Source of the DNA: JAOUGY01 sp963825585
GTDB taxonomy: Bacteria; Actinomycetota; Acidimicrobiia; Spongiisociales; ZC4RG35
Direction of reading: 5' to 3'
NCBI GenBank assembly: GCA_963825585.1
Contig: CAWGTX010000010.1
Location: 186,001-250,000, forward strand
Length of the DNA stretch: 64,000 nucleotides
Shown: positions 28,818 to 37,741 of the stretch, one piece after another
Numbering within the stretch: position 1 is the stretch's first letter
How the letters are laid out: every line of letters starts with the position of its first letter
Notes under the pieces: model-generated
What the model saw: only the letters and a program-made list of their open reading frames with translations
What the model was told of the DNA's origin: nothing
Databases searched by the model: none
Program-made: the position numbers and the translations under genes

Positions 28818-30008
28818 ATGGTCGTCGACGGTTTCGTGGCTCGTGGGTTCGAACGCGTGCAAGCCGAGTTCGAACGCAACTTCTCCGAGCGCAAAGAGAT
28901 CGGCGCCGCCTGCGCCGTCTCGGTCGGCGGCGAGCTGGTGGTCGACCTGTGGGGCGGGCTACGTGACCCGGCGCGCCGGGAGCCGTGGGAACGCGACACG
29001 CTGGTGCTGATGTTCTCGACAACCAAAGGCATGAGCTCCATGGCGGTTGCCCACGCCCACGCCAGGGGCCTGTTCGACTATGACGTGGCCGTGGCCGAGT
29101 ACTGGCCCGAGTTCTCCGCCAATGGCAAGGGGTCGGTGACGGTGCGCCAGTTGCTGAGCCACCAGGCCGGACTGTGTGCCATCGACGAGCCCCTCGACCT
29201 CGACGCTCTCGCCGATCCCGATCGGGTGGCCGCTGCCATCGCCCGGCAGACACCTGCCTGGGAGCCCGGGACGCGCCACGGCTACCACGGCATCAGCCTG
29301 GGGTGGTACGAGTCCGAGCTGGTGCGCCGGGTGGATCCGCGCCATCGCACCATCGGCCGGTACTTCGCAGACGAGGTGGCCGCACCGCTCGGGATCGAGT
29401 TCTACATCGGTCTTCCGGAAGATGTGCCTGCCGGCCGGATCGCGGTGATCCAAGGCCAGTGGTACCGAACGAAGATGGTCGCCAATCTGGGCAAGCTGCC
29501 CCGCCAGTTCGTCAAGGGCTTCCTCGACAAGAAGTCGATCACGGCTCGAACGTTCGCCAACCCGGCCGTGCTGGGAATGCCGATCCGTTACAACGACCAA
29601 CAGATGCGACGCCTCGAGCTTCCGGCATCGAACGGGATCGGAACCGTGCGGGCGGTGGCCACCGCCTACGGCGAGCTGGCGGTGGGGGGCGGCACACTCG
29701 GTATCGACACCGCAACGCTCTCGGCACTGACCGATGCGGCCTCACCACCCAGCGGCGGCAACTTCGACCAGGTGCTCCATACCGACACACGTTTCTCGCT
29801 GGGCTACTGCAAGCCCTGGCCGGGGTTCGAGTTCGGGTCCGACCGGGCTTTCGGCACTCCCGGGGCAGGTGGATCGCTCGGGTTCGCCGACCCAGACCTC
29901 GAAATGGGATTCGGGTACGCCATGAACCGCATGGACTTCCATCTGTGGAACGACCCACGGGAGGTCGCTCTGCGCACGGCGGCGGCCACCTGCGTCAGGG
30001 CGCTTTGA
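28818..30008 (+). CDS. Serine beta-lactamase-family hydrolase (EstB-like esterase)
   Basis: This 396-aa cytoplasmic protein has the class C beta-lactamase/esterase fold. The SxxK nucleophile motif is MFSTTKGM near residue 72. HGYHGISLGW supplies the Tyr of the second motif, and GTPGAGGSLGFADP stands in for the KTG box. The domain boundary signals QLLSHQAGL and WEPGTRHGYH are typical of EstB-type esterases that act on small esters or lactones. An AAAGGAG ribosome site precedes the ATG. It converges with the FAD monooxygenase gene, with only six bases between stops. Confidence 0.87.
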   Translation: MVVDGFVARGFERVQAEFERNFSERKEIGAACAVSVGGELVVDLWGGLRDPARREPWERDTLVLMFSTTKGMSSMAVAHAHARGLFDYDVAVAEYWPEFSANGKGSVTVRQLLSHQAGLCAIDEPLDLDALADPDRVAAAIARQTPAWEPGTRHGYHGISLGWYESELVRRVDPRHRTIGRYFADEVAAPLGIEFYIGLPEDVPAGRIAVIQGQWYRTKMVANLGKLPRQFVKGFLDKKSITARTFANPAVLGMPIRYNDQQMRRLELPASNGIGTVRAVATAYGELAVGGGTLGIDTATLSALTDAASPPSGGNFDQVLHTDTRFSLGYCKPWPGFEFGSDRAFGTPGAGGSLGFADPDLEMGFGYAMNRMDFHLWNDPREVALRTAAATCVRAL

Positions 30009-30014
30009 CGACCC

Positions 30015-31154
30015 TCATCCGGTGCCGACCAACTGGGTGACGGCCTCGGCGATCGTCTCCGACTGCCCCATGATCGTCCCGAGCACGCCACCGGGTTGAT
30101 AGTTGTCGAACCCGACGAAGAAGAGGCCCCGGTGTCGACCACCCGGAGCCACGTGGCGCGGGATGCCGTTGGCGTCGAGAAGGTCCTCATGGTCGGCGAT
30201 GAGCTCCTCGACCTGGGGTCGGTAGCCGGTTGCCAGGATGATGTCGTCGAAGCGTTCCTCGGTCCCGTCCGAGAACACCACGCCGTCGGCCGTGAGTCGG
30301 GCGATGGCTCCCTTCACCCGGATATCGCCCGCCTTGACGCGCTCCACGGTCCCGATGTCCATCACCGGGGTTTGTCCGTGCACGCGAAGTTGGGCGGCCG
30401 GTGGTAGCCGTGGGGTTTCGATCCCAACTGCCGTGAGGTCGCCCACCGTGAGCCTGCGCATCAGCACGCCCAGCCTGTCCCCCAGCTTCTCGGGCAGTCG
30501 CGCCGTCAGCATCGCCGTCCGCTGGGTGGGCCGGCCCAAGACGTCACGGGGGACGATGTTCACCGGGCCTCGGACCGAGATGGTGGCCTGGACGGCGTGT
30601 TCGCACAGATCCAGAGCGATCTCGGCACCGGTGTTGCCCATTCCCACCACCAGCACGCGGTGCCCGAGGAACGGTTCGGGGTTCCGATAGTCGCGACTGT
30701 GGATGACCCACCCCTCGAAGTCCTCCTCACCCGGCAGCGACGGTCGACGGGGAACCCGGTTCACGCCGGTCGCAACCACAACCGTCGTGGACCGGAACGA
30801 GTCCGGGCCGTCGGTCGTAGTCAGCCACCCGTCACCCGACCGCTCGATGCAGCCGACCCGCACCCCGAACCTGGGTCGGATCCCGAACGACTCGGCGTAG
30901 CGGGCGTAGTAGTCGGCCAGCATCCGGCGTGGCACGTACCGGGGATACGACGACGGGAACGGCATGTGTGGGAGATGCGAGAGCTCCTTGACCGTGTGGA
31001 GGTGGAGCCGGTCGTAGTGCCCGTGCCACGAAGCCGCCACCTGTTCGGCGGCCTCGACCATCTCGAAATCGACGCCGACCCGTCGGAGTCTCCCAGCCAC
31101 GGCCAGACCCCCAGGCCCAGCACCGACGATCAACGTTGGGGTCTGGATCACCAC
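30015..31154 (-). CDS. Flavin-containing monooxygenase-like NAD(P)/FAD oxidoreductase
   Basis: This 379-aa protein has two dinucleotide-binding motifs: LIVGAGPGGLAVAGRL near the N-terminus for FAD and VLVVGMGNTGAEIALDL near residue 170 for NADPH. WHGHYDRLHLHTVKELSHLP and ATGVNRVPRRPSLPG match the YUCCA/FMO-like oxidoreductase group. LATGYRPQVEEL is the C-terminal FAD-side motif. It probably hydroxylates or oxidises a small nucleophilic substrate. Tandem GTG codons at 31154 and 31151 are possible starts. It is divergent from the hydrolase at 31278. Confidence 0.85.
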   Translation of the reverse strand: MVIQTPTLIVGAGPGGLAVAGRLRRVGVDFEMVEAAEQVAASWHGHYDRLHLHTVKELSHLPHMPFPSSYPRYVPRRMLADYYARYAESFGIRPRFGVRVGCIERSGDGWLTTTDGPDSFRSTTVVVATGVNRVPRRPSLPGEEDFEGWVIHSRDYRNPEPFLGHRVLVVGMGNTGAEIALDLCEHAVQATISVRGPVNIVPRDVLGRPTQRTAMLTARLPEKLGDRLGVLMRRLTVGDLTAVGIETPRLPPAAQLRVHGQTPVMDIGTVERVKAGDIRVKGAIARLTADGVVFSDGTEERFDDIILATGYRPQVEELIADHEDLLDANGIPRHVAPGGRHRGLFFVGFDNYQPGGVLGTIMGQSETIAEAVTQLVGTG

Positions 31155-31277
31155 GTCAGCGAGCGTACCGCCAACCCTCCGTCCCGGGCGCCGCCGACAA
31201 CCGATTTCACGTGCAGACCCGAACTGGCGGCCGTCGTGTGCGTGAAAGCCCTCGCCGTAGCCGTACACTCGCCACCA

Positions 31278-32207
31278 ATGCGCCGCCTGCTGTTCCCCAT
31301 CGCCCTCGTAGGTGCGGGTGCCGGCGCCGCCCGCAAGGCGGCGTCGATGCTCGCCACCCGCCCCGACCGCCACCCGCGTCAGGTACTCGAACGCGAGCCG
31401 GTCGGCGAGACGGTGTGGATCGACCGCCCAGACGGGACCCGACTTCGAGCCATCGTTGCCGGAGAGGGCCGAACCGTCGTGCTTGCCCACGGGTACGGGG
31501 TATCGCTCATCGAATGGAACGTCGTCGCCGAGCGCCTGCTCGAGCTCGGGTATCGGGTGGTCTGTTTCGATCAGCGGGGACACGAGCTCTCGACGGTCGG
31601 CTCGGACGGCATCGGCACGATGCAGATGGCCGGCGACTATCTGGCCGTGCTGGAGCAGTTCGACCTGTACGACGCCATCCTGGTGGGCCATTCGATGGGA
31701 GGGTTCCTCGCCATCGCCGCGGTCCTCGACGTCCCGGGCGTCGCCGAGCGTCTGTCAGGTCTGGTCCTGTTCGCCGCGTTCGCCGGTGCCGTCCTCGACG
31801 GTGCCCCGCAGAACCGTGTCCAGATTCCGCTCATCGAACACGGGATCCTGCAACGGCTGATCTCCTCGGAGACGGTGGGGATGCTCTTCGGGGCCTCGGT
31901 GAGCGGCTCCGAACCGTCACCGTCCGAGATCAGGGTGTTCCTCGACACCTTCCGTCGCCAGGACCACCATCGACTCGTCCCGATCCTGCGAGCGTTCACA
32001 GAAGAGGACCGCTACGCGAGGCTGGGCTCCATCGACATCCCCACCATGGTTGTCGCCGGACGTAGGGACCGCACCACCCCGCCACTCCACAGCGAACGCC
32101 TCGCCGCAGGCATCCCTGGCGCCGGCGCCATCTGGTCCGACCGAGGCGGCCACATCCTCAATTGGGAGGCCCCCGAGTTGTTGGTGATGGCGATCAGAGA
32201 GCTCTGA
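31278..32207 (+). CDS. Alpha/beta hydrolase with N-terminal hydrophobic segment
   Basis: This 309-aa protein starts with LLFPIALVGAGAGAA, a short hydrophobic stretch that may anchor it. It has the full hydrolase triad set: oxyanion loop LAHGYGVS, elbow VGHSMGGFL, acid region VVAGRRDRTTPP and the His in DRGGHILNWEAP. CFDQRGHELS is the typical strand-turn before the elbow. It resembles lipase/haloperoxidase-type members. The substrate is unknown. It is transcribed away from the FAD monooxygenase and converges with GH13. Confidence 0.83.
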   Translation: MRRLLFPIALVGAGAGAARKAASMLATRPDRHPRQVLEREPVGETVWIDRPDGTRLRAIVAGEGRTVVLAHGYGVSLIEWNVVAERLLELGYRVVCFDQRGHELSTVGSDGIGTMQMAGDYLAVLEQFDLYDAILVGHSMGGFLAIAAVLDVPGVAERLSGLVLFAAFAGAVLDGAPQNRVQIPLIEHGILQRLISSETVGMLFGASVSGSEPSPSEIRVFLDTFRRQDHHRLVPILRAFTEEDRYARLGSIDIPTMVVAGRRDRTTPPLHSERLAAGIPGAGAIWSDRGGHILNWEAPELLVMAIREL

Positions 32208-32231
32208 CACGAAGCGAGGAGCCGGCTCTCC

Positions 32232-33848
32232 TCAGCCGCTCGCCAGCCACACCCCTTCATCGGGGGCCAGCAGTCCGGCCTCTCCGTGGCCGGTCGCGAG
32301 CAGGACATCTCCCTCCGGGAGGGCAACCGGTTCGGTCCCGAAGTTGACGACGCAGGTGAGGCCAGACCCACGTCGGAACGCCACCACCTCGGGGCCGAGG
32401 TCGATCCACTCCAGCTCTTCATCATCTATCAACTCGCGGCGGATGGTGAGGGCCGAGCGGTACAGCTCGAGGGTCGATCCGGTCTTCCCGGTCTGTGCTT
32501 CGGCCGACATCGAGCCCCAACCCGCCGGTTGCGGGAGCCAGGACCCGTTGCTCCCGAATCCGGACGAAGGTCCATCGGTGGTCCACGGGATTGGCACCCG
32601 ACACCCGTCCCGGCCTTTCTCGCTGTGCCCTGAACGTTCCCAGACGGGGTCGTCGAGCACTGCCGTCGGCAGGTCGTACACCTCGGGCAGGCCGAGCTCC
32701 TCACCCTGGTAGATGTAGGCGGATCCGGGCAGCGCAAGCATCAGCAGCGCCGCCGCCCGGGCACGCCGTTCGCCGGCTGCGTCATCGAGCAGCGACCGAT
32801 CGCCATCGAGCAGCCACTGCTTGGCGACCACATCGCTTGGGAGCCCGTAGCGGGTTCGGTGACGGACGACGTCGTGGTTGGACAATACCCACGTGGGGAC
32901 CGAGCCCACCGCCGCCGCCCCCTTCAACGAGGTCTCGACGGCGTGGCGTACGGCCGACGGGTCCCAGGGGGAGACGAGAAACTCGAAGTCGAAAGCCTGG
33001 TGGTACTCGTCCGGCCGCAAGTAGTCGGCCATCCGATCCCAGTTCTCGACCCATGCCTCGGCCACCATCATCGTTCCCGGATACTCGTCGAGGACAGCTC
33101 GCCACTCCCGCACGATCTCATGCAGCTCTGGCCGATCCCAGAAGGGGTGGTCGTGCATGCCGTGAGAGGTGAGCAGGTCCTCGGACTCGTCGCCGACGTC
33201 CGGCCAGGTGGTGTCCTTCATGAGACTGTGGGCCACATCGACCCGGAACCCTGCCGCTCCCCGGTCGAGCCAGAACCGAAGGATATCGAGGAACTCGGCA
33301 CGGACCTCCGGATGACCCCAGTTCAGATCTGGCTGGGTGTGATCGAACAAGTGCAGGTACCACTCACCGTCCGGCACCCGTGTCCAGGCGGGGCCACCGA
33401 ACACGCTCTTCCAATCGGTGGGGGGACGCTCCCCCTGTTCCCCCTTGCCGGCCAGGAAATGGTAGCGATCGCGGGCGCCGGAACCCGGAGGAGAGGTCAG
33501 CGCCTCCTGGAACCAGCGATGCTCGGAGGACGTGTGGTTGGGAACGAGATCGACGAGGACGCGCAGCCCCATGGCGCGGGCCTCCTCGATGAACGAGGTG
33601 GCCTCGTCGAGTGTGCCGAACCGAGGGTCGATGTCGCGGTAGTCGGCCACGTCATAGCCACCGTCGTGGAGCGGAGACGGATACCAGGGGTTCACCCAGA
33701 TCGCATCGACACCCAGCGAAGCCAGGTACGGCAGTCGGGAACGCAACCCGGCCAGATCGCCGGTGCCGTCTCCGTTGCCGTCGGCGAACGATCGGATGTA
33801 CACCTGATACACGGTGGCGTGACGCCACCACGGAAAGAGAGGGCTCAT
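32232..33848 (-). CDS. GH13 alpha-glucosidase / alpha-amylase family enzyme
   Basis: This 538-aa GH13 enzyme starts PWWRHATVYQVYIRSFADGNGDGTGDLAGL, the classic start of oligo-1,6-glucosidase/alpha-glucosidase members. Conserved regions are DLVPNHTS (I), GFRVDVAHS with the nucleophile Asp (II), MVAEAWVEN with the acid/base Glu (III) and LSNHDVVRH (IV). It hydrolyses or transfers alpha-linked glucose from short oligosaccharides in the cytoplasm, probably in storage-glucan or trehalose metabolism. ATG 33848 was chosen over the repeat-encoded extension. Its upstream region is the second long repeat array. Confidence 0.9.
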   Translation of the reverse strand: MSPLFPWWRHATVYQVYIRSFADGNGDGTGDLAGLRSRLPYLASLGVDAIWVNPWYPSPLHDGGYDVADYRDIDPRFGTLDEATSFIEEARAMGLRVLVDLVPNHTSSEHRWFQEALTSPPGSGARDRYHFLAGKGEQGERPPTDWKSVFGGPAWTRVPDGEWYLHLFDHTQPDLNWGHPEVRAEFLDILRFWLDRGAAGFRVDVAHSLMKDTTWPDVGDESEDLLTSHGMHDHPFWDRPELHEIVREWRAVLDEYPGTMMVAEAWVENWDRMADYLRPDEYHQAFDFEFLVSPWDPSAVRHAVETSLKGAAAVGSVPTWVLSNHDVVRHRTRYGLPSDVVAKQWLLDGDRSLLDDAAGERRARAAALLMLALPGSAYIYQGEELGLPEVYDLPTAVLDDPVWERSGHSEKGRDGCRVPIPWTTDGPSSGFGSNGSWLPQPAGWGSMSAEAQTGKTGSTLELYRSALTIRRELIDDEELEWIDLGPEVVAFRRGSGLTCVVNFGTEPVALPEGDVLLATGHGEAGLLAPDEGVWLASG

Positions 33849-33865
33849 GTGCCCGAGTATGGCTG

Positions 33866-34745
33866 AACGGAGACGCAGAACGCACAACGCCCGGAGGTAC
33901 AACGTAGAACGTACAACGTAGAACGTGCCGGAACGTGGCTATCGGCCGCCGTTGAGCCTCAGCCGTCGAGTTGTGAACGTGGCAACGGCCAACCCACGCC
34001 CTCCACACCCCCGGCCAAGCACGAACGCACACCGCCACCAGCACCGGCGGGGGGTCGAAGGGGGGTCGTCCCCCCTGGGCATCACAGTCGGCGGGGGGTG
34101 GCGGAGCGGTACAACGTAGAACGTAGAACGTAGAACGTGCCGGAACGTGGCAACGGCCAACGCGAACACCTCCCACCCCCGGCCAAGCACGAACGCACAC
34201 CGCCACCAGCACCGGCGGGGGGTCAGGGGGGTCGTCCCCCCTGGGCATCACAGTCAGCGGGGGGTCGAGGGGGGTCGTCCCCCTGGGCATCACAGTCGGC
34301 GGGGGGTCAGGGGGGTCGTCGCCGCTGGGCATGACCGGCGGGGGGTGGCGGAGCGGTACAACGTAGAACGTAGAACGTAGAACGTGCCGGAACGTGGCAA
34401 CGGCCAACGCGAACACCTCCCACCCCCGGCCAAGCACGCGATCTGTCCTCACCAGGACCGGCGGGGGGTCGAAGGGGGGTCGTCCCCCCTGGGCATCACA
34501 GTCAGCGGGGGGTCAGGGGGGTCGTCCCCCCTGGGCATCACAGTCGGCGGGGGGTCGAAGGGGGGTCGTCGCCCCTGGGCATGACCGGCGGGGGGTGGCG
34601 GAGCGGTACAACGTAGAACGTAGAACGTAGAACGTGCCGGAACGTGGCAACGGCCAACGCGAACACCTCCCACCCCCGGCCAAGCACGCGATCTGTCCTC
34701 ACCAGTACCGGCGGGGGGTCAGGGGGGTCGTCCCCCCTGGATGTA
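33866..34745 (+). repeat. Second long tandem array with AACGTAG heptamers and G/C hairpins
   Basis: The CCGGCGGGGGGTC landmark recurs at about 34043, 34212, 34458 and 34708. Units contain GGAACGTGGCAACGGCCAACGCG, CCCCCGGCCAAGCACG, the landmark, GGGGGGTCGTCCCCCC hairpins, TGGGCATCA(CAGTC) and GGTACAACGTAGAACGTAG heptamers. The left boundary, GCCGCCGTTGAGCCT followed by GTGAACGTGGCAACGG, resembles the left end of the array at 6.85 kb, so both derive from one dispersed element in the same orientation. No gene is credible between 33849 and 34822. Confidence 0.85.
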
Positions 34746-34822
34746 ATCGCGGGTCTTCTGCCCCTCACGAGGGGTGGGGCGTTCCCATACGCTGGGGGTG
34801 TCTCTCGGAAGGAGATCTTGTC

Positions 34823-35737
34823 ATGCGACGACTTGGATACGGGCTGCTGGCGCTCGGGATGGGTGTTGGCGCCGCTGCGCTGCTCGGTCCGTTGTTCTTC
34901 GGGGTGATCGAGTACCACGTCTCCGACGATGTCCTGAACCAGGTGATGGGGGGGGATGCGGTTGCGCTCTTGCTGATCGTTCCTGTGTGTCTGTTCGCCG
35001 GGGTGCTGGCGTTGCGCGATCACAGGGCGGCTCCGCTGGTGGGCATCGGCCCGGCCGGGTTCGCCGTCTACACCTATGCCCAGCTGGCGATGGGTGGCGA
35101 GTTCGCTACGGAGGCCGGCAACAGCGAGATGTTCTTCCCTTTGTTCCTGGCGTTGTTCGTGCTGGGCGGCGCCGTGATGGTGATGGCGTGGAACGCGGTG
35201 GGCGAGCTACCCCGACCGAAGATGCGGACGACGATCACAGTGGTGTTCTTCCTGCTGGGCGGCTTCCTGGCGATGGGTTTGCACCTGCCGGGTTTGGTGG
35301 ACGTGCTGGGGGGAGCGCCAGATGACATCGGCTACACCCAGAGTCCCACCGTGTTCTGGGTGGTGAAGTTGATGGACCTGGGGATCGTGGTCCCGATCGC
35401 GGTGGCCACTGGGCTCGGTCTCCTCCGCGGTGCGTCCTGGGCCGACAAGGCCGCCTACGCCCTGCTCGGGTGGGGGGCGATGCTCGGGTCGGCGGTTGCG
35501 GGCATGGCCGTCGTGATGCAGGTCAACGATGATCCGGCGGCGGTGTTCGCCAATGTCGTGATCATGGGGACGTTTGCCCTCGCCTTCCTGGCACTGTTCG
35601 TTCGGGTGTTGCAGCCGTTGTTCGATTCGGGCGAGCTGCGGGGCCCGCCGGCCGATCAGACCGGGGACATCGCCCCGCCGACGAGCCATCTCGAGATGGG
35701 CCAGGATTCGCACAGCCGGGATCCCGCACTGCGTTGA
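34823..35737 (+). CDS. Polytopic membrane protein of unknown function
   Basis: This 304-aa protein has about eight hydrophobic helices, including MRRLGYGLLALGMGVGAAAL, VALLLIVPVCLFAGVLAL, FPLFLALFVLGGAVMVMAW, ITVVFFLLGGFLAMGLHLPG and VVIMGTFALAFLALFVRVL. The C-terminal 35 residues are hydrophilic and disordered. No catalytic motif or transporter signature is recognised. A GGAAGGAGAT ribosome site supports ATG 34823; the longer frame upstream runs through repeat DNA. It converges with the ABC exporter with 15 bases between stops. Confidence 0.75.
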   Translation: MRRLGYGLLALGMGVGAAALLGPLFFGVIEYHVSDDVLNQVMGGDAVALLLIVPVCLFAGVLALRDHRAAPLVGIGPAGFAVYTYAQLAMGGEFATEAGNSEMFFPLFLALFVLGGAVMVMAWNAVGELPRPKMRTTITVVFFLLGGFLAMGLHLPGLVDVLGGAPDDIGYTQSPTVFWVVKLMDLGIVVPIAVATGLGLLRGASWADKAAYALLGWGAMLGSAVAGMAVVMQVNDDPAAVFANVVIMGTFALAFLALFVRVLQPLFDSGELRGPPADQTGDIAPPTSHLEMGQDSHSRDPALR

Positions 35738-35752
35738 TCCACGGGAAAGTGG

Positions 35753-37570
35753 TTACGTCTCGCTGAACTGACGTTCGGCCAGGTCGGCGTAGAGTCCCCC
35801 GGCCGCCATCAACTGGGTATGGGTGCCTTCTTCGAGGATTCGCCCTTCGTCGAGGACGAGGATCCGGTCGGCATTGCGGACGGTGGACAACCGATGGGCG
35901 ATGACGAAGGTGGTCCGTCCTTCCATGAGGACGGCGAGGGCGTCCTGGACCACCGATTCCGATTCGGAGTCGAGCGCCGATGTCGCTTCGTCCAGAATCA
36001 GGATCCTCGGGTCCTTGAGCAGTGCTCTCGCGATGGCGACGCGTTGGCGCTGGCCGCCCGACAGTTTGACGCCCCGCTCACCGACCACGGTCTGATAGCC
36101 GTCGGGGAAGCCGCTGATGAATTCTTCGGCGTTGGCGGCGACGGCGGCAGCCACCACTTCGTCGTCGTCGGCATCGGCCTTTCCCATACGAATGTTCTCG
36201 GCGATCGTCCCCGAGAACAGGTGGGTGTCCTGCGGTACCGCAGCCATGTGTGATCTGAGCTGGGCCAGTCGGAGCCGACGGATATCGACTCCGTCGACAC
36301 AGATGCGGCCCGAGGTGGGGTCGAAGAATCGGGCGACCAGTTGCACCATGGTCGACTTGCCTGCCCCACTGGGCCCGACCAGCGCCACCACCTGACCGGG
36401 GGCGGCGTCGACGTGAACATGTCGCAGCACCTCGCCGGCCCGGTCCGAGTAGGCGAAGGACACGTCGTCGAAACTGACGGCGCCGTGCAGTACCGGCAGG
36501 TCGATCGGGTCGATCGGTTCGGCGACCTCCGATACTTCGTCGAGCAGTTCGAAGATCCGTCTGGTGGACCCAAGCGCCTCCTGGAGCTGGGAGTACAGCC
36601 CGGTGAAGGTGCCGATGGCGCCGGCGACGGTGAACGTGTAGAGCAGGAAGGTGACCAGGTCTCCGCCGGTGATCTGTCCGGCCAGCACGAGCCGACCCCC
36701 GAACCACAGCACGAGCGAGATGGTGGCGAACACCGAGAACTGCACTGCCGGCACGAACAACGCCCGGAGCCGTGCCCGACGCAGTGCGAGGCGGTAGGAG
36801 TCCGAGATAGAGCCGGAGTAGCGGTCGATGAGTACCCGCTCCGCACCGAACCACTGCACCACCCGGATCCCGGCGATCGCCTCTTCGGCCACCGAGTTGG
36901 CTTCGGCGACCTTGTCCTGGAACGCCATCGAGATCTTCTCGAGCCGTTTGCCGAAGAATCGTGCCGCCACGATCAGCAGGGGCAGGATCACCAGCACGGT
37001 GGCGGACAGTCGTGCGCTGATGACGAACAACATCACCACTCCACCGAGCAATGTGAGCGTCTGGGATGCCACCGAAGCCACCGACTGGGACACCGTCCCC
37101 TGGACTACGCCCACGTCGGACGTGAGTCGCGAGGTGATCTCTCCGGTCTTGCGGGATTCGAAGAACTTCACCGACAGCAACATGAGGTGGGAGTAGAGGC
37201 GTGTGCGGAGATCGGCCACGACTCCTTCTCCGACGGCGGCCAGTTGGTACTGCTGGACGTAGTTGAAGACCGCCTGGACGGCGAACACTCCCAACAGGAA
37301 CAGGGCGATGCGATTGAGCGAGGCGACATCGCCGGCGGCGCTCTCGGCCAAGGCGGTGTCGACGAGTCGGCCGATCACGAGGGGGAACACCAGCCCCATC
37401 GCCGAGGCCACGACAACCGCCCCGATCGCCATCGCCAACCGTCGCTTGTACGGCCTCAGGAACGCCAACAGCTTTCGGAGCTGTTTGAGGTCGTCGACCC
37501 TGATCGGGACCTCGTGGTCTTCGGGGGCGCCCGCCGGTCCACGCCGCCTCCGCCCGCCCCGCGCTGTCAT
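35753..37570 (-). CDS. Type I ABC exporter, fused permease-ATPase half-transporter
   Basis: This 605-aa protein has a six-helix ABC exporter domain (about 40-330) followed by a nucleotide-binding domain. It carries Walker A GPSGAGKSTMVQL near residue 400, signature LSGGQRQRVAIARALL, Walker B ILILDEATSALD and H-loop VIAHRLSTV. Half-transporters of this kind dimerise to export lipids, drugs or peptides (MsbA/LmrA type). The N-terminus is Arg-rich and cytoplasmic. The ATG at 37570 excludes the upstream heptamer-coded extension. The substrate is unknown. Confidence 0.9.
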   Translation of the reverse strand: MTARGGRRRRGPAGAPEDHEVPIRVDDLKQLRKLLAFLRPYKRRLAMAIGAVVVASAMGLVFPLVIGRLVDTALAESAAGDVASLNRIALFLLGVFAVQAVFNYVQQYQLAAVGEGVVADLRTRLYSHLMLLSVKFFESRKTGEITSRLTSDVGVVQGTVSQSVASVASQTLTLLGGVVMLFVISARLSATVLVILPLLIVAARFFGKRLEKISMAFQDKVAEANSVAEEAIAGIRVVQWFGAERVLIDRYSGSISDSYRLALRRARLRALFVPAVQFSVFATISLVLWFGGRLVLAGQITGGDLVTFLLYTFTVAGAIGTFTGLYSQLQEALGSTRRIFELLDEVSEVAEPIDPIDLPVLHGAVSFDDVSFAYSDRAGEVLRHVHVDAAPGQVVALVGPSGAGKSTMVQLVARFFDPTSGRICVDGVDIRRLRLAQLRSHMAAVPQDTHLFSGTIAENIRMGKADADDDEVVAAAVAANAEEFISGFPDGYQTVVGERGVKLSGGQRQRVAIARALLKDPRILILDEATSALDSESESVVQDALAVLMEGRTTFVIAHRLSTVRNADRILVLDEGRILEEGTHTQLMAAGGLYADLAERQFSET

Positions 37571-37664
37571 CGAGTCTCGCCCATGAACGCGGTTGTACCA
37601 GGACCAGAAAGATGTGGGAGCGGACGGCTGCCAGCGACCACAGCGCGGGATTGGCTGGCAGCGG

Positions 37665-37719
37665 AGCTGGTAGCTGGTAGCTGGTAGCTGGTAGCTGGTA
37701 GCTGAAGGAAAGCTGGAAG
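37665..37719 (-). repeat. Heptamer repeat (AGCTGGT) between divergent genes
   Basis: About six AGCTGGT units lie at 37665-37704 and are followed by AAGCTGGAAGCTC. This block occupies the promoter region between the divergent ABC exporter and aminotransferase genes, about 38 bases from the aminotransferase ATG. It could affect spacing of promoter elements if copy number varies. Confidence 0.78.
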
Positions 37720-37741
37720 CTCTCCTCCTATCCTCGTCCTC

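Noticed and set aside
34634..34822. N-terminal extension of the membrane protein through the second array
   Set aside because: The extension translates repeat DNA; a strong GGAAGGAG site places the start at 34823.
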